A stretch of 15,379 nt of DNA, from contig CANKNP010000089.1 of NCBI GenBank assembly GCA_947483545.1, forward strand, positions 1 to 15,379, read 5' to 3'. Under the pieces are notes generated by a model. That model did no database searches, had not been told where the DNA came from, and saw nothing but the letters and a program-made list of their open reading frames with translations. Shown here piece after piece: positions 12,922 to 15,379 of the stretch (its first letter is position 1; every line of letters begins with the position of its first letter). Source of the DNA: Deltaproteobacteria bacterium (GTDB lineage Bacteria > Myxococcota > UBA796 > SXON01). A program made the translations under genes and the position numbers.

Positions 12922-14149
12922 ATGCCGCCCCTCGACGCCCCGCTGACCCTGCCCTGTGGCGCAATCCTCCGCAATCGGATTGCCAAGTCCGCGATGAGCG
13001 AGGACATGGCTGGCGTTGGCCACGCGCCCGATGAGCGTCTCTTCCGGCTGTATGAGCGCTGGGGTCGTGGCGGGGCAGGCCTGTTGATGACCGGCAACAT
13101 CATGGTGGACCGACGCGCGCTGGGGGAGCCGCGCAACGTCGTCGTCGAAGATGACCGCCACCTGGACGCGCTTCGCACCTGGGCCACCCGCGCGAAGGCC
13201 GGCGGCGCGGCAATTTGGACCCAGCTCAACCACCCCGGCCGGCAGTCGCCGCGCTTCCTGAGCCCCGAGCCGGTCGCGCCCTCGGCGGTGCCGATGGTGA
13301 TGCCCGGCAAGATTTTTCTGCCCCCCCGTGCCCTCACCGCGCCAGAGGTCGTGGAGATCATCGGCCGCTTCGCCCGCACGGCCGGGGTGATCCAATCCGC
13401 CGGCTTTGACGGCGTCCAACTCCACGCCGCCCACGGGTATCTGGTCTCCCAATTCCTCTCGCCCCTGACCAACCTCCGGAGCGACGAATGGGGCGGTGAC
13501 CCCGCCCGCCGCCGCCGCTTCCTGCTGGAGATCGTGAGGGCGATGCGCGGCGTTGTCGGCGCCAGGTTCCCCATCGGTGTGAAGCTCAACAGCGCGGATT
13601 TTCAGCGCGGGGGGGTTCGACGAGGCCGAGTCGATGGACGTCGTCGCGGCCCTGGAGGCCGAGGGTGTAGACCTGCTGGAGATCAGCGGCGGGACCTACG
13701 AGCGGCCCGCGATGGCCGGGACCTTGGCGGCCACCCGCCAAAGCACCGCCGCGCGAGAGGCGTTTTTCCTGGACTATGCCAAGCAGGTTCGTGCACGCAC
13801 GGCGATGCCGCTCATGCTCACCGGCGGCTTTCGCACCCGTGAGGGAATGGTCGAGGCGTTGGGCGGTGAGGAGCGAGGCGCCATCGACCTGATCGGGCTC
13901 GCCCGACCGCTCGCGCAGGAGCCTGAGCTCTGCAACGGCCTGCTCGACGGTTCCGCGACCGAGAGTCGGGTTTTGCCCCGTCGGACCGGCATCAACGATC
14001 TCGACTCCTTCCTGGAGGTGAGCTGGTACAGCTACCAGCTCCAGCGGATGGGCGAGGGGCGTGAGCCCTGGCAGACGGTGAGCCCGTGGTGGGTGCTGGC
14101 GAACCTGGGCTGGCGGGCAGCGAGCGGACGGGTTTGGGGGGTGGGGTAG
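12922..14149 (+). pseudogene. Old Yellow Enzyme-family NADH:flavin oxidoreductase, split by +1 frameshift
   Basis: With one G removed from the run at 13609-13615 this is a single 408-residue FMN enzyme of the OYE/2,4-dienoyl-CoA reductase family, which reduces activated C=C bonds. The first frame (12922-13842) gives LPCGAILRNRIAKSAMSEDMA (10-30), QLNHPGRQ (101-108) and the catalytic HAAHGYLVSQFLSPLTN (168-184), then loses sense after residue 231 (SADFQRGG). The next frame (usable from ATG 13634, stop 14149) resumes with MDVVAALEAEGVDLLEISGG, then MLTGGFRTREGM and IDLIGLARPLA, the FMN-phosphate part. Read as sequenced, the first frame ends in 75 nonsense residues and the product would lack half the barrel. 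The rest of the gene is intact and well conserved, so a sequencing error in the G run is quite possible; recent inactivation is the alternative. The chosen ATG gives the usual OYE N-terminus. A DUF457-like gene follows 6 bp later. Confidence 0.85.
13609..13615 (+). other. Seven-G run, site of the frameshift
   Basis: CGC is followed by seven G and then TTCGAC. Six G would give R-G-G-F-D-E-A-E-S-M-D-V-V, joining both conserved halves of the OYE-family protein exactly. Homopolymer runs of this kind are prone to sequencing error and to replication slippage. Confidence 0.85.
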
Positions 14150-14155
14150 TCGATC

Positions 14156-15067
14156 ATGGAGAACATCGCCCACGCGCTGGTCGGTTGGCGGATCGGCCAG
14201 CTCGAGCCTTTTCGCCGGGTCGGCCCGCGCGCCCCGCTGATCGGCTTGATCGCCGCGAATTTACCTGACATCGACGTGCTGCTCTACGTCCTCGACCAGG
14301 ATCTCGGGACCTGGGAGCACCGGGGCTTCACGCACAGCCTGCTCGGCTGGCCGGTTGTGGCCGGGCTTGGGGCGTGGATATCTTCGCGTCTGCTCCGAAC
14401 TGGACGTTTCGCTGACCATGTGGCGCTCTGGACCGCGGCGGTGGCCTCGCACGCGCTGCTCGACGTGCCGACCACCTGGGGAACGCAGCTGCTCTGGCCC
14501 AACGACGAACGGTTCGGGTTGGAGCTGGTTTTTATCGTGGACCCGATGTTCTGGCTGCTCCTGGGTGCGCTGCCGTGGTGGCTCGGACGTCGGGGGATGG
14601 GGACGACCCGCGCGGCGAGCACGGCCATCATGGCGCTCGCAGGGTGGTACGGTGTATGCGGGGCGGGAAAGGCCCTCGCCGTCGCTCAAGTGACCGAGCC
14701 GGTGGCCGTGATGCCTGGGCCGTTCGCCCCGCTGGCCTGGACGGCGGTCTCGACCCGCGCAGACGATCCAGAAGTCCGTCGCTACTGGCTCACGCCCTGG
14801 TCGGCCGAGCCGGCGGGCGTTTTCGTTGCGCCTCGGGGTGCGGCCTGGGACGCCATCGTCGCGACCCACACCGGCGAGCGTGATGCCTGGATGAGCGTCT
14901 CTCCGGCGATCCTCCGCGAGGCGGAGGCCGATGGCGTTGTCACCGTCGGCGTCGTGGACCTCGCCTACTCCAGTTGGCTCGACCCGAACACGTTTCGGTT
15001 TGGGCACGTCTACACGATCACCCCGAACGGTGAGGTCACGCGGCGGGCGGAGGTGCAATCGAAGTAG
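14156..15067 (+). CDS. YdjM/DUF457-like membrane-bound metal-dependent hydrolase homologue
   Basis: The 303-residue protein has the motifs of the YdjM family (membrane proteins predicted to be metal-dependent hydrolases). They are His6 in MENIAHALVG, NLPDID (35-40), HRGFTHS (55-61), and SHALLDVPTTWGTQLLWPND (98-117). The repeated His/Asp positions would form a metal site at the membrane surface. Four or five hydrophobic segments lie at about 24-47, 62-79, 88-104, 124-143 and 153-172. A C-terminal part of about 120 residues (180-303) is not hydrophobic and looks like a small soluble domain I do not recognise; many family members are shorter. The ATG at 14156 is 6 bp after the OYE-family stop, with GGTGGGG just upstream, so the two genes share a transcript. 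Substrate unknown; a phospholipase-like activity has been proposed for relatives but not shown here. Confidence 0.82.
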   Translation: MENIAHALVGWRIGQLEPFRRVGPRAPLIGLIAANLPDIDVLLYVLDQDLGTWEHRGFTHSLLGWPVVAGLGAWISSRLLRTGRFADHVALWTAAVASHALLDVPTTWGTQLLWPNDERFGLELVFIVDPMFWLLLGALPWWLGRRGMGTTRAASTAIMALAGWYGVCGAGKALAVAQVTEPVAVMPGPFAPLAWTAVSTRADDPEVRRYWLTPWSAEPAGVFVAPRGAAWDAIVATHTGERDAWMSVSPAILREAEADGVVTVGVVDLAYSSWLDPNTFRFGHVYTITPNGEVTRRAEVQSK

Positions 15068-15090
15068 GGGTCTCCGGGATACCCGCGCCG

Positions 15091-15379
<289 letters not shown>

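Overview
This is a high-G+C window (roughly two thirds G+C by eye, with strong G/C preference at third codon positions). It most likely comes from a Myxococcota or other deltaproteobacterial-type Gram-negative genome. That placement is inferred from a eukaryotic-type protein kinase homologue with a long low-complexity linker, an Oar-like TonB-dependent receptor with a carboxypeptidase-regulatory N-domain, a MopE-like DxDGxGD/DCDD cysteine-rich secreted protein, and a lipoprotein with an (Asp-Thr)n linker. No rRNA, tRNA, transposase, integrase or CRISPR array was seen.

Left part (1-3319). A leftward operon encodes a methylmalonyl-CoA epimerase-like VOC protein, then a NagZ-type beta-N-acetylglucosaminidase, then an exported protein cut by the window edge. 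All three are joined by 4-base start/stop overlaps. Divergent from it, 40 bp away, two family-2 glycosyltransferases run rightward and overlap by 10 bp. Three loci inside these two glycosyltransferase genes each carry the same trio of words, TGACACA, TGATACA and TGTATCA, in changing spacing and reading frame. This is the strongest unexplained signal in the window.

Middle part (3320-10743). A 995-residue membrane-anchored protein on the minus strand has a kinase fold in which the VAIK lysine, HRD aspartate, catalytic-loop asparagine and DFG aspartate are all replaced, so it should be a pseudokinase. Its linker carries about eight copies of a short T-A-A/S-x-I-like motif. After a transmembrane helix come a Pro/Val-rich spacer and an alpha-helical, TPR-like periplasmic domain. 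A 246-bp divergent region with a 19-bp direct repeat and several dyads separates it from a TonB-dependent receptor, which starts at TTG. The receptor is translationally coupled (TGATG) to a lipoprotein with two PPC-like beta domains. The two probably form a cell-surface uptake or binding unit.

Right part (10744-15379). A cNMP-binding/EAL fusion links a cyclic mononucleotide (or similar ligand) to c-di-GMP breakdown. It converges, across a hairpin, on a small MopE-like cysteine/aspartate-rich lipoprotein. A 336-bp gene-free stretch rich in dyads then precedes an Old Yellow Enzyme-family gene broken by a one-base expansion of a G run. That gene is followed 6 bp later by a YdjM/DUF457-like membrane metal-hydrolase homologue. 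The last gene is the start of a lipoprotein whose N-terminal linker is a GACACC hexanucleotide tandem repeat; the gene runs off the window.
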